Of a stretch of 64,000 nucleotides of DNA, positions 38,072 to 50,020 are shown in pieces; positions within the stretch are counted from its first letter, which is position 1, and each line of letters opens with the position of its first letter. The DNA is from Pseudofabraea citricarpa (taxonomy: Eukaryota; Ascomycota; Leotiomycetes; Helotiales; Dermateaceae), in contig JAPWGK010000013.1 of the NCBI GenBank assembly GCA_029641185.1, positions 1,178,001 to 1,242,000 of the forward strand. The letters are read 5' to 3'. A program made the position numbers and the translations under genes. The notes beneath the pieces are model-generated. The model saw nothing but the letters and a program-made list of their open reading frames with translations, was not told the DNA's origin and made no database searches.

Positions 38072-40649
38072 ATGGCAGAAAAGAATAAGCAGGGTAATCT
38101 CAAGGTCATCATTGTTGGTGGATCAATTGCTGGGCTTGTTCTGGCACACAGTCTGCACCGTGCTGGCATCGACTTTGTCGTTCTCGAGGCACGGAACAGG
38201 ATTGATCCCCAACTTGGCGCTTCAATTGGATTCTTTGCGAACGGGGCCCGCGTCCTTGATCAACTTGGGGTATATGATGATATTGAAAAGCACATCCAAC
38301 CGCCTCGATGGGTGGAGATTGTTACGGGAGAAGGCACCCTGGTGCAAAAGGTAGACACTCCGGAACTGATGCAAGCCCGGTATGTATTCACACCATATCC
38401 CGTAGTATAATAACAAACATGCAAAAGATACTCCACTAACTATGAAACTGGGCAGCATGGGATATCCGATCGCTTTCTTGGAGCGTCAGCAAGTTATTAG
38501 ACTCCTTTTCAACCATATCCCGGACCCAACAAAAGTTCACATTGACAAAAAGGTGGTCTCGGTTGACCACCTCGCAGACGGTGTTGTTGTCCACTGCGAA
38601 GATGGCTCCCAATTTACTGGAGATATAGTCGCGGGTGCGGATGGTGTTCACAGCAAAATTCGCCGTGAGATGTGGCGGCATGCGGAACGTGGCAACGGCC
38701 TTAGAAATTTAGCGAAGGACAAGAAGGGTAAATTTATTTGGATGGATGATATGAAGCAAAGAATAAATAGACTAACATATCATAGCCATGTCATCCGACT
38801 ATAGATGTCTTTTCGGTATCTCCTATGCTGTGCCTGGGTTAGACGTCCACACACATTATCGGGCATTCAACGAAGATTGGTCATTCCTGGTCATTCCAGG
38901 CAAAGGAGATCGTTGTTTCTGGTTTGTCTTCGAGAAACTGGATCGGACTTATCACACCTCGGATATACCTCGATATACTGAAGCCGACGAGCTGGACTTT
39001 GTGAAGCCATTCATAAAGCGATATATCTCACAACATGTCACTTTTGGTGCTGTATGGGAACGAAAGATCTGTACGTCTTTGACAGCTTTGCAGGAGGCAC
39101 AGTTCAGTCATTGGGCGTTTGATCGATTTGTTTGCTTGGGAGATTCAATTCACAAGATGACTCCTAACATGTAAGATACTTGAGGCTTTCATGATTGCCT
39201 CATTGCTAATGACATAACAGCGGCCAAGGAGGCAACTGGGCCATAGAAAGCGCAGCCGCTCTCGCTAATAATCTAGATATAATGAACAAGAGCTGTGATA
39301 GAGCTCGCCCTTCGATAGATCATATCCGACGCGCCCTTGGAGAGTATGAGCGAGGCCGAAGGGTGCGCACCAAGAATGTCGGCGAGATTGCTAGCTTTGC
39401 GATTCGACTCGAGACCTTCTCCAAATTCTGGCACAAGTTGATGGTGATGCATTTGGTGCCAGCAAGCGGAGACTTAGGTGTGGATGTGTTCTGCCAGGCA
39501 GTCCTGGAGGGGGCAAGATTAAATTTTCTGCCCTTACCTGCAAAATCTCTTCTCGGGCGAACACCATCTCATGGTGCACAGCCTAGTCTTATATGGAGAG
39601 TATTCCGTGCCCTTCCTCTTCTAGGCCTATTTTTTGCCGCTCATCTTGTTCTGGGCACCACTATCCCTCGTGTCTTCACTTTCAGTGGTGATAGTCCAAC
39701 TCCTGGCAATCAGACCTCTCAGGCGCAGACGGCAGTATTTCAAAGCATGGAATGGATCAATACACATGCATTTCTGCCTCCCGTTAATGGATTAAATCAC
39801 GCTGAAAGACGGCAGGTGATTGGTTTCATGGGCGATCTTGTCCCATTGCAGATAATTTGGGCCATTGAAAGCTTGCGAAGAGGCAATGCTCTTACGTTTG
39901 AGACTCTCTCGGCCCTCTTTGGTATTATGGGTCAGTGGAAGGGTATCGGATACGTTGCTCCTATATACTACTTCTTTCATTACGTACAGTCACCACTGGA
40001 TAAGTACGTTTTCCCCGACAATCGTCTCGTGCCGACAAATTATGTCAAGACACTTAGCGCTGCTGTCGTAATTGGTTATATTCTCCCGACAATTTGCGCA
40101 TTTCTCGGGTTCTCTATCGAAGCACACCAGTATATCAATGGTGTATGGCAACTATTTCCTGTATGGACTACTGTCCTACATCGTGTCTTGGCCTCATCTG
40201 CCTCAGATACTACTGTTCAGGATCGCATCAAAAATCCTCGCGCCGACATGCCATACCTACGCCGGGTCTACGCCTTCGCTGCTGTTGTTAGTGCAATTGC
40301 TTACTTGTACCTTTGGACTACGGCGACTAGCTCTGCGGGATATGTCTTGCCTGGAACTCTGTTGTTTCAGGGAGGAGTAATGCCAGTGACTGCAGGCTTT
40401 GGACAACTCATGAAGTATAACCAGTTATTTACTTTTGGCAGTGGGTTTATTTGGCAGCTACTTCATTTTAGTGACTTGAAGAAGTCAGGGAGGCTAAATG
40501 CTACATGGGCCAAAGTCATTGGAGTCTTGACTAGCACTGCCTTGTTGTTCGGACCAGGTGCGGCTATGGCAGTGGGCTGGGCATGGAGAGAGGAGGCATT
40601 GGCACGAAAGATAGGGGACGTAGCAGAGAAGCAACCACTAATCAAGTAG
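38072..40649 (+). CDS. FAD-dependent monooxygenase fused to C-terminal multi-pass membrane domain (fusion 1)
   Basis: It predicts 797 aa in four exons (38072-38379, 38456-38727, 38786-39170, 39221-40649). Residues 1-~430 are a class A FAD monooxygenase: [18 protein letters not shown] (dinucleotide-binding motif), [11 protein letters not shown] (DG motif) and [22 protein letters not shown] (GD motif). The GDSxHKMTPN form is that of fungal terpene epoxidases such as PaxM and AusM. From about residue 480 there are seven or more hydrophobic helices, including [60 protein letters not shown] and [12 protein letters not shown]. PaxM-type enzymes usually end with one or two helices, so this extension is unusual. 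It may be a fused membrane terpene cyclase or an anchor. The likely job is epoxidation of the prenyl chain's terminal alkene, perhaps coupled to cyclisation. It diverges from the UbiA gene. Confidence 0.88.
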
Positions 40650-41324
40650 AGAATAAGGATTTGGATCAAGATATGCCTATTCTCAAATATAGAGCACAGC
40701 AAAACCCAGCTTAATTGTTATATATCTGCTTAGCAATTACAACGAATACTCGATGCAATATATCTGAGATACTCTTTAATCTGTTATTTTTAATGCAGTT
40801 ACTGCGATATTTGGATTCAAATATGGAGGAAGCTTCAGTTGAACCTACCATCTTATGTGCTGCCATTGAGCCGTTGTTTGCGCGATTACCAACCGTGAAG
40901 ACAGGGAGTTCTTACAAAATAAATTATCTAGGTAGCTTTGGGTAGAACAAAATTTCTCTCATTTACAGTGCTAAAAGCCATGTTGCTATGATCTTCAATT
41001 TAAATGGCTGGGGTTTCTGAGAGGGCACCATACGAACGCGTTTTGAGCAATGATTCTGTTTATGCTTATTCTGTAATGACAAGTATATTAATTGCGCTCA
41101 GATTCAGTTAAAACACAAATATAATAGATAGTATATCTGCTCCAACTTTATCGAACATAATTTTAATCATGAGTCTTCACCTTCATATTAAATTACATTG
41201 GTTTCCGGAGATGTGAAGATTTTGCTTTTGCTTCTGCAGACCTTTGCCTGAGTAATCATTTTTTGCAATAGAATTCGTGAGAGTACGGTTTGTCTGTTGG
41301 TGACAAAAACATTACCCCTTTACC
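40650..41324. other. Intergenic between convergent fusion 1 and cyclase genes
   Basis: A/T-rich 3' flanks of two convergent genes. No gene seen. Confidence 0.5.
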
Positions 41325-43724
41325 TCAGCGCAATTCTTCATTGCCAAATTTTTCAACATATCGACCAAAGGCTCGAACAGGCCAGGACAACTTGTAGTTT
41401 GAATATGAGATCACCCTAGTAAAATCAGTATTATAAAGAATTAAATAGAATCATGCATACATACCCGCACCCAAGGCTCCCCTCAAAGGCTTCCTGGAGC
41501 CAGTGCCCCTTGGATTGCTGTCGGGACATAATCAGTTTGATGCCTTTGGTAACCGGCTCTTTGTGTGGATAGTTGGCCTCCATTAAAGCTAAGCATGCCC
41601 ACGCTGTTTGCACAACCTGAGAATTTTCGTGTTGAATATAATCCTTTTTCTCGCAGCTGAGGTATGACTCTCCCCAACCTCCATCATCTTTCTGCTTTGA
41701 CAGAAGGAATTCGCATCCTCGGCGGGAGTATTCACTTGTGCTGTAATTTTCACCGTGGAGAGCAAGAGCCTCGAGTGCCCACATTGCACCATACGTGAAA
41801 CAAATACCCCACGACGCGCACCAGCCTCCATCTTTATACTGAGATCGCTTAATAAATTCCAAGCCTTGACGTTTGGCGGCTTCGATTTCGTCAGAGCGAT
41901 ACTCTGGATAGAACTTTCCGAACCAAAACAAGGCCGTGACCACTGCTGTCGTACATTCCACATAATCATAACTGACCATAGCCCTCCCAGCAAATTCCGA
42001 AGCGTCAAGCCACTCTAAATTAGGCGATCCCCGTCTCTTTTCGTAGACGCAGAAACCACCAGTGTCATTCTGCATGCGCAAGAGACAATCCACAGAGTCC
42101 TGGAGCCTTTCGATCGAGATGAGTTTCGGAAAACTATGAAGTTCTTGTAGCTGTAGTATCGATCTTAAACCTTCTGCGGTGCACTCGCTGATCATATACC
42201 CTTGGTATTTTGTGCTAAAGGGCCAACCTCCCTTTCTATGCTCCCGATAGCAATTCTCTTGGTTCTCCACGTTTTCTCTGAGCTGGTGATCTTCTAGAAA
42301 CTCATGGGCTTTGGTAAGAGTCGTTTTGTACTCAGGGGCAGTTGCTAATCCGGTTGCTTCTATAGCCTGTATGCTTAATGCAGTATCCCAGACTTGAATA
42401 CCGTCGGACAAATTGCAAAGCATTCCTTCATCTTTCATCCAAAAATATGCAAGCATTTTCTCCCTGTGAATCCGCACAGATTCACTGCCTTCCCCGTCGT
42501 GAAGATAGCACACAACAAGCTGCATTCCATTGCTGATAGGTGATAACCCAATATAGTCGGTATTCTTATCCTCTACTTGCATCAGCTCCAAAACACGGGC
42601 TTCTGCACGTTTGATCAATGAAGATCCGCGAAAAAATGGAATCCATAGCCAGACCATTAACCAATTCAGGAGGTGCACGATCCATGCTTTTGGCAAATTG
42701 TTGTCGGTGTCTGCAATGGAATCGCGATGAGCAGCGAAGTTGATATCTTCAAACGGTTGGATGTAAAGTTCTGAGCGAAGTTGTGTTGTCATTTCATCCG
42801 GTGTATAACTCCATTTCTTCGACCACAAGTAGGACATCGGGAGGAAGTTAGTACGCGTGTGAACATACCATTTCCAAGGAGCAGTGGGATCATTTTCTGG
42901 TGCTAACCTGGCTGATAGTCAGAAACCAACACCCAGGAGGAATTAAGCGCATAACATACCAGACTTCAGGAAGGAAAGGGCTAACGCAGTCCCAATTCAT
43001 CACACCAAGTATACTTAGCCAAAATTTTGACAGACTAGGTCCGTAGACCGCACCGCCGAGGCTGTGTAAAAGTTTCCGTGCTTGAGCCATGCGAGGGTCA
43101 TCTTTGCTTGCTCCAAGGAGACGAAGTCCCACGTAATTAAGCGTTGTTCCTAAGTTTGAGCTGTGGCCTTCGACGTGCCATCCCCAGCCTCCATCCCCAG
43201 GATTTTGCCGCGCAAACAGATATCGCTTCATCTCAACTGCGTACTCTGGAGGGATCGGGGTGTTGGTCACATACCAGGCGATGACTATGCACGGTAGCAT
43301 GAACATAGGGCCACCGCACTCACTCGCCCACTGCCCTGAAGGTAGTTGAATTTTACTGAAAAACGAGAGTCCGTTCTTTGCAGCTTGCAGGGGAGTTTTG
43401 GCAGAGGGCAAGTCTGGCAATCCCTGAGCAGAACATCAATACTAAGGTACATTAGGAAGAACGTACAGATATTTTACTTGCCGTGCTGAGACCTAAAAAG
43501 TATTTTTCGTAGATTGATTGTGGCCACTTCTCATTCTCCTCGTCTGATTCCAAGTACCGCCATATCTGGAGGCCTTGTTTATCAACCAATCTCCATCTGG
43601 AGTAGTCCGTTTTTTCATCTCCATTAGCATCTGTACACAAATGGCCACTGGCCGAAGTTCTCCACCTTCCAATGTGATTATGTATCTCCTTCGCCATTCT
43701 CAAGTATATTGACGCGTTCTGCAC
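41325..43724 (-). CDS. Oxidosqualene-cyclase-family terpene cyclase with altered active site
   Basis: It predicts 746 aa in four exons (43724-43482, 43423-42960, 42907-41465, 41415-41325), or 737 aa from the Met at 43697. Family blocks run in order: GLPDLPSAKTPLQAAKNGLS, WASECGGPMFMLPCIVIAWY, NPGDGGWGWHVEGHSSN, VMNWDCVSPFLPEVW, FLPMSYLWSKKW, KNTDYIGLSPISNGM, LSDGIQVWDTALSIQAI, GGWPFSTKYQGYMISECTAE, DYVECTTAV, GGWCASWGICFTYGAMWAL and GGWGESYLSC. It ends VISYSNYKLSWPVRAFGRY. The catalytic motif DCTAE reads ECTAE (about residue 477). The FPFHPGRMWCHCR segment carrying human His232 is replaced by TAPWKWYVHTR, and the GVFNKN loop near human Phe696 is GSLGCG. Both Cys partners of the acid remain. 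Intron 1 has a GC donor (ACG|GCAAGT). Setting and changes suggest an epoxy-prenyl aromatic substrate; this is inference. Confidence 0.9.
43424..43481 (-). other. GC-AG intron, cyclase intron 1
   Basis: The donor reads ACG|GCAAGT, the exact GC-AG consensus, and the acceptor is CTCAG|GGA. The overlapping GT donor two bases inside would shift the frame out of GLPDLPSAKTP. Confidence 0.8.
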
Positions 43725-44004
43725 AGATGTTAAAAAGCAACAAACTTCAAATTAGAAGGTACCTACCTGGTGTATGTAGGTAGGATCTTGTACACAAGAT
43801 GATCGCGTAAGCGAGACTAAGCTGCCTTGAAATTAGGCTACTCGTCTTGTTCAGTCAATCAACCAATAAAATTAATAGAGCAGTGTAGTAAAAACTGGAT
43901 GTTTTGGAACTCTATATGTTGGAAGGTGATCATAATACAAAGCCTGGGTAGAAAAGTCTGAATATACTGTACTGCAGAGTACACAGTACCGAGTATGATA
44001 TTTC

Positions 44005-44019
44005 TCGTTTCGACTTGCT
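44005..44019 (-). promoter_or_regulatory. Cluster 15-bp element, copy 4
   Basis: On the minus strand it reads AGCAAGTCGAAACGA, 13 of 15 identical to copy 1. It lies about 280 bp upstream of the cyclase start. Confidence 0.5.
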
Positions 44020-44023
44020 TCTT

Positions 44024-44038
44024 CCGCTTCGCCCTGCT
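44024..44038 (-). promoter_or_regulatory. Cluster 15-bp element, copy 5
   Basis: On the minus strand it reads AGCAGGGCGAAGCGG, 12 of 15 identical to copies 6 and 7. It is adjacent to copy 4. Confidence 0.55.
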
Positions 44039-44441
44039 GGTCCTACTTCCCCTTGTTTATCTTGCCTTCCTATGGCTTGCTATGATTTGCTAAGTAATAA
44101 GACGTTCTTCTGAGAATCCATGCATGGTTCAAGCCTAGATCAGGGAATTGAGTAATGTAGTTGACAAGACTATTATATGTCATCAAGCAACCTAGGTAAC
44201 CAAGTGAGAAGATGGCAAGTGAAACAGCCAAACCCATTAGCTTACATCGAATTTAAAATAGCCAGTCCTTAGAAGCCTTATGCAATGACTTAGGAAAGTC
44301 TAGGTGATGGGCTATACCCTCTATTGATGAATCTTGTTGAACTACTTGGGATTTCTCTATTTCTGTCCATGAAAACTCTAACTCTTCAACAGACTATTAA
44401 CAAAAATGGCATTCGTTCATAAACATATGACCGAGTAAATT

Positions 44442-46884
44442 CTAATGTCCCATCGACGCCTTCTCCACCAATCTATCTTTATTTTGAAATGACCTCGACT
44501 TCGACAACTGAGTCGCACGCCAGCTCCATGTACCAGCAAGAGTGGCTGCCGGACCACAGACAATCATGCCAAGGATGACCCAAAACCAGGCTTGGAAAAC
44601 AGACACTTCAATAGCATTCACCCGTCCAAGCTCCCAAGCCGTGTATAAACACCAGGTAGTGACGGCCGCGACCAAAGAAGACATATCTCTCATAGCGGGC
44701 GAAGAAAATAGTTCCCCTAGTCCATCGGAAAGTTGTGAGCCATAGACTGACATACAGAAAATATGTACCGTGCTAGCAACCAGCAAGATAGCGCTCTGGA
44801 ATTTCCTTTGATAGGGAATATCCATGTTGCCAAAAACCACATCTATACCGCTCGGTACGACCGTTGCAACTTTTAAGATTTTGCTGCTCGCATAAGCGAC
44901 CAAAGGAAGAGCAAGATGAGCTACTTTCCATGAATAATCTGTATAACCGTAGGTATCGTTGAGTGACTGGAAGACTGGAACGGTGTATACCAAGATCAGA
45001 GCGGGCAGCAAAGCTTTTGCGACTCCGAGGTCAGTCATTGTTCGCGGCAAGTAATAGTAGTAAATCCCTTGACTTTGTTTTATGTGTAGGCAAAGATAAA
45101 TGGGCAGGATCTTCTCCCAGCCCCAATATACGGACCCGAGAATAAACGGAATCGCACTGTATGACAAAAATTAGAGGCAAAATTCAAATCATTTTCTAAA
45201 GAGGAATACATACCTGCCAAGGGGTGATATAAGAGAATCTGCCCGATAAGATTCAGTGATCCATAGTCCATTAATTGAAACTGCAACCAGAGAAAAATAG
45301 AGTTGCAGAGCACGAGGCGGCGCTGAAATCGAGATATTCATGTGACCGTCATCTTGTGCATCGGCTAAGGCATATTTCGAAATCCACCAAGGGGCTGACG
45401 TAGCCAGAAGCAAAACAGTTACCCATGACCATGTGGCGAGAGATGACCGTGGACTTGGCTTTATCTTGATTTCTGGTGCAAAAGGCCACGTACCCATCTT
45501 GGGTGGTGGCAAGCGATTTAGAATTGGTGCAGCTGCGAAAGAAGCGCCTAGTTGTGGCATGAAAGTCATCTCGAAAGAGAGATTTGGTATGAGATGTAGC
45601 GACATGAATTTGAATAACGCATTATCGAAGGATTCTAGACGTTGGACAAGGTGTGCATTCTCCCATAAAGCGTCCAATCTCGTGTATCTCACTTTTTGGA
45701 GCTCGGAGAATGCCCGTTGGAAGCTGGCTGGATCGTGCAAGGCCTCTCTGTGGCGCAGATCCCAAAGCAGATCAGCTATGAGCGCGCTTTCCTCTATTGC
45801 AGAGTTTGCTCCTTGGCCCGTCACTGGGTGTAGCTTTCGAAATGAGTCTCCCAATAAGAAAATATTCTTATAGAAGCATTTCTCCAATACAAACTCCTCC
45901 AATGGAATCACAGCTGAATAAACTGATCTTTTGTATAAATCATCGAAAGTCAGACCGTGCCAGATCTTATCGTCCCTGTATTTATCCACTAGAGCTTGTT
46001 TCACCTCGGATGTCAAACCGTGAATATTGCCCTTTGTTTTCTTATTGTTTTTAATACACAGCCACCAGTAGAATTCTCCTGTTGCTTCGCTTCCCTTTTG
46101 AAAAAAATAAGATCGATGATAATTGTAAGCTCGGACAGATTCGCCATGGGGTAAACCTGGGATATCATTTGCGATACCTACTACAGCAGTGTAGGTGGAT
46201 TCAATGGCTTAATAGTAAGATTGTCAGCAAAATGTTATATCGACGAATAAAAATTGCTGACCTGTTTTGTCTCGTTTGGGGATGTATCCTGGCTTTTCTG
46301 AATCTGCAATTCGCCATAACTCTCGTCTGACATTGCTCCGAACGCCATCGGCCCCGATCAAAAGGTCGCCGGTATACACAGAACCATCTTTTGTTTCAAC
46401 TCTGACCTTCTCCCCGATGCTTTCTACCTTAATCAACTCTTGCTTCATGTGTATATTAGATTTGTTTTGAATCTTGTTGTATAAAATGTTCAAACAATTG
46501 TAACGTGGCACAAGTTGTATTTTATAGCCGAATCTATGTAGAGGAAAATGTTAGCAGATGGTGCAAAGTAGACCAGATCTAAACCCACAGCTTTTTCATA
46601 TATTCTCCCATGTATGGATTATGCAGCACACTTTGCCCTTCCGGAGAAATCGCCGTCCCTGAATCGATAGGAGAGCCAGCTTCACACATCAAATCCCAGA
46701 CACCAATCTGATCCAGAATTCGTGCTCCACTGGGGTTGAACCCTACTCCTGCTCCCATTCTGGGAGCCACATCCGCGTGTTTCTCTAATATCTCGTACTC
46801 AAACCCGTATGCCTCCAGCATGAGTGCGAGAGACAGTCCAGCAATACCTCCGCCGACAATTAAAACCTTGAAAGGAGCTGCCAT
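44442..46884 (-). CDS. FAD-dependent monooxygenase fused to C-terminal multi-pass membrane domain (fusion 2)
   Basis: It predicts 758 aa in four exons (46884-46589, 46533-46262, 46207-45214, 45156-44442). The FAD part shows FKVLIVGGGIAGLSLALMLE, GADGVRSNVRRELW and LLGDSFRKLHPVTGQGANSA. The membrane part has LATWSWVTVLLLATSAPWW, LYFSLVAVSINGLWITESYR, AIPFILGSVYWGWEKILPIYL, ALLPALILVYTVPVF and AWFWVILGMIVCGPAATLAG. The WITESYR block and the following YWGWEKILPIYLCLHI align with WAIESLRR and [16 protein letters not shown] of fusion 1, so the two extensions are homologous although the proteins have diverged far. A final MTPN is replaced by LHPV, so substrate or step may differ from fusion 1. It shares an intergenic region with the quinone reductase. 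Likely a second epoxidation or hydroxylation on the meroterpenoid. Confidence 0.87.
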
Positions 46885-47880
46885 TTTGCTCGTCTAGGAC
46901 TTCTGTATCCAGGTTGTCAAAAGCCAATTAAGGACTGATTCGAAATAGTCAAAAAATCAACTGGTACATAACCTTATATACCTAGGTAGGAAAGGATGGG
47001 TAAGAAAACAAGTACAGTTTGCTTATGTAATCATGGGGACGTAGCATGTGAGCGATCACTTGCGAACGAAGATTATGTTTCTATCTATCATAATAGCCTT
47101 CCGAGGAAAATTGGGTTTTCTCAATTTACTATTTTATACATATTTTAAACCTCAAAATTATACATATATACAATATATTAAGTGTTATTCCTAGGAATTA
47201 ACTTCTAAAAGGTATTTGAAGGTCCAAGCTATAAGTAAAACTGAACATTAATATGATTTTACCCAAGCGCGAAAGAATCTATAGTTGTTGGTGGGCTTCA
47301 TAAGCGTGTCGGTTCGCCCTGCCATTTATTCATAGGGCTGCGCGGCTGGCTATTTACTTACTTGCCTATCTATCTATATCAAGAAAGGCGATACGAGTCA
47401 GCGACGTATCCCAGAACGATATCTTTGTGTTTTGAAGCAGATTTTTGCTTCAATTAAGCCATCAACGATAGCTGTAGATTCCTTGATACAAACTTTGTGA
47501 GAGGTCATTCGTTCCAATACGCCGAGGACCTTCGCTACCCAGGTAAGTATCACAGCTTGGCCCCTTTCCCGCAAAACTGCCGAGCGTTTCCGACGGTTAC
47601 GCGAGGGATTTACCTCTTTGTAAAAGCTCAAACAAAATATCAACCACTAAAGATAACCCGACTCTCTGAACGACCACGTTTTGTGTAATCTGACTTCCAG
47701 ATTAGCAATTGTCGCTCACCTGACCTGAATCGGCTTGAACTATAGAGCTCCGCTGTAATCGGTCCTAAAGGAACACTTCTTTACACTACACCATCAACCT
47801 CAAACCGAACTCCCACGTTGGTACTTGGGAAAATTTTCAAACAAATCACTGCTTGCTGACCATACTCAATCATCGTCGCC
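46885..47880. promoter_or_regulatory. Divergent upstream region of fusion 2 and quinone reductase
   Basis: These 996 bases separate two divergent starts and hold one copy of the cluster element at 47309-47323 and a palindrome TACCTAGGTA at 46979-46988. No gene is visible. Confidence 0.55.
47309..47323 (-). promoter_or_regulatory. Cluster 15-bp element, copy 6
   Basis: The plus strand reads TCGGTTCGCCCTGCC, identical over all 15 bases to copy 7 upstream of the PKS. It lies 425 bp upstream of fusion 2 and 558 bp upstream of the quinone reductase. Confidence 0.7.
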
Positions 47881-48616
47881 ATGGCCCCAAAGATTGCTAT
47901 CGTGTTTGTATGGCCTCCTTATGTCTTACTTACTCATCGTCTCCGCTCTAGAATACTTATTAATCGGCCCTGATCTAGTACTCCCTCTACGGCCATGTCC
48001 AGAAGCTTGCGGAGGCTGAGAAGAAAGGAGTTGAAGCTGCTGGTGGCCACGCCGACATTTACCAGATTCCCGAGACACTCTCTGAAGATGTTCTGACCAA
48101 GATGTACGCTCCGCCCAAGAGCGACTATCCTATTGCGACACCGGAGACTCTGCTAGAATATGATGCCTTTCTCTTCGGTATCCCAGCTCGCTACGGTAGT
48201 ATACCTGCGCAGTGGAAGACCTTCTGGGATGCAACCGGTCAAATATGGATGTCTGGTGGCTTGTTCGGAAAGAAGGCAGGTGTCTTTATCTCCACTGGTG
48301 GTCCCGGCGGTGGTCAGGAGACTACTGCTATGAATCTTCTCCCAAACCTAGTTCACCATGGCATATCCTTCGTACCTCTTGGATACAAGACTGTCCTTAC
48401 TCCCCTCAACGACCTTACCGAAGTCCATGGTGGTAGTCCGTGGGGAGCTGGTACCTTTGTAAGCCAATTTCTGTCTCCTCATTTACCTCCATAGAAGACT
48501 GTCTAATTGAAATTCCATAGGCCGGTGGAACTGGCACTCGCCAGCCATCTACACTGGAGCTCGAAATTGCCGAGATCCAGGGCAAGACCCTTTACGAGCT
48601 TATTAGCAGTGCCTAG
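47881..48616 (+). CDS. Flavodoxin-fold NAD(P)H:quinone oxidoreductase, WrbA/Pst2 family
   Basis: This FMN enzyme reduces quinones by two electrons, avoiding semiquinones. The start MAPKIAIVF is followed by an intron (GTATGGCC donor) and [20 protein letters not shown], the flavodoxin FMN-phosphate loop region. Next come [75 protein letters not shown] and [11 protein letters not shown]. After a second intron it ends [20 protein letters not shown]...ISSA. Length is about 200 aa, as in yeast Pst2/Ycp4. It sits between fusion 2 and the PKS and shares the upstream region that carries element copy 6. It may keep a hydroquinone intermediate reduced or detoxify the product, or be a bystander stress gene. 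Confidence 0.92.
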
Positions 48617-50020
48617 CTCGCTGGTAAGGCGGCCAGCTAGCTATTGCTCCTTCCACCAATGAAGAGACTGGTTATATAGAACTTAACTAGTTGAAAAGAA
48701 AATGAACAAGGAATGGAAGGGCTGTGTAGCTTACCGCTGAATTTTATCATCATGTTATAGAACTCACAATCCACCCACTTAACCTCTTGTCCAATTTGAC
48801 GATTTTTGTTCATGACTTCAATATTCTGAACCATATTCTCAGCATTTAGGTGAGAGCATAAACATATGATGAGAAGAAAAGACCTATAAATGATGTATTG
48901 ATTATATCCACCATGTGGCATCAATTCTGTTGAATCTAATAGTTCTTCATGATTCATCTACCAACACTCATGCTTAACTGCTATCATAAACAGGAAATAC
49001 GTGTCATATAGTCTATTTTATCTTTGTGACTCTTTTGTTTAATCGCTCGAGCAAAAACGAATACCCTGAAATCGTACAATCATGTTAAAAACGACCTTCC
49101 AATTAATATTATATTACTCTTTCTACAATGTTTGTATTTTATATATTAATATTTGTATTAACAATCATATACTTGCGAATTTTAATAAAATAGCTTATTA
49201 AGAAAGTTCTCATTTATCTCAGACTAACACTAACACATATTGTACTAACTTTCAGAAGTTCTATAAAATGCGAAATCTTTCTTATAATTATTTTACCATC
49301 AAGTAAATTTCCTTTCAAAATTACCAATCAAAGCAATTGCCCAGTTAGATAATAATTTTATAGTCGGTGCCTTTGATTCGCCTTAACTTCCAATCTAACT
49401 CGCTCTGCTTTCGGTTCGCCCTGCCTTTCTCTAACTTGCCTCGCCTTTTTATTCGCTTACATTTCGATTCGCTTTACCCCCTCAGGACAGAATGCGACGT
49501 GACAAAGATTCAGTCCGTAGAATGTTTACAATATCTCAGATCACTACAGATAGAATAGTTGTTATGAAATCCCTAAGATAGTGGAGACGTTCAGAATCTC
49601 AGTTATGATCGCTATGGATCGGTTGTAAAATTGTGATTTGTAACACGTGCCTAAATACCTCGGACAACTTGTTGTGTATGCAGTTGGCCTCAATAGACTA
49701 TGCAATTTACCGATTACTGTTCGAGTAAGCATTCCTTGACTGTGACTCTAGTAGCCAACCCATAAATCGCCATAGATATACACGAGACGCGCTCCAATAC
49801 CAAACCTACCTACCTATAGGTAGTGATCATAAGCTACCTACTCAATTGTTAGTACGGTAGTTTCCAACTTTTCACTTAGATCTTATCTTTAGAATTCGGG
49901 AACTCTTCTTCGCATACCATTCTCTGAGTTCTTCGTTGGCTTCTCTTTCGCAATTTTTCTTCCCATGCGACTTCGCGTTTCCTCTTAACCTCCCTACTGC
50001 GATTAGACGAGGTCGACGCG
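48617..50020. promoter_or_regulatory. PKS upstream region with A/T-rich stretch
   Basis: No gene is visible. The part near 49060-49360 is strongly A/T-rich. Element copy 7 lies at 49411-49425, amid several related fragments (GATTCGCCTT at 49375, CTCGCTCTGC at 49400, TTGCCTCGCCTT at 49435). A CTACC/GGTAG inverted repeat lies near 49806-49845. Confidence 0.55.
49411..49425 (-). promoter_or_regulatory. Cluster 15-bp element, copy 7
   Basis: The plus strand reads TCGGTTCGCCCTGCC, identical to copy 6. It is about 596 bp upstream of the PKS start codon. Confidence 0.7.

Larger units (their letters stand above)
43725..44441. promoter_or_regulatory. Cyclase upstream region
   Basis: These 717 bases lie between the cyclase start and the 3' end of fusion 2. 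Two copies of the cluster element sit at 44005-44019 and 44024-44038. No gene is visible. Confidence 0.55.
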
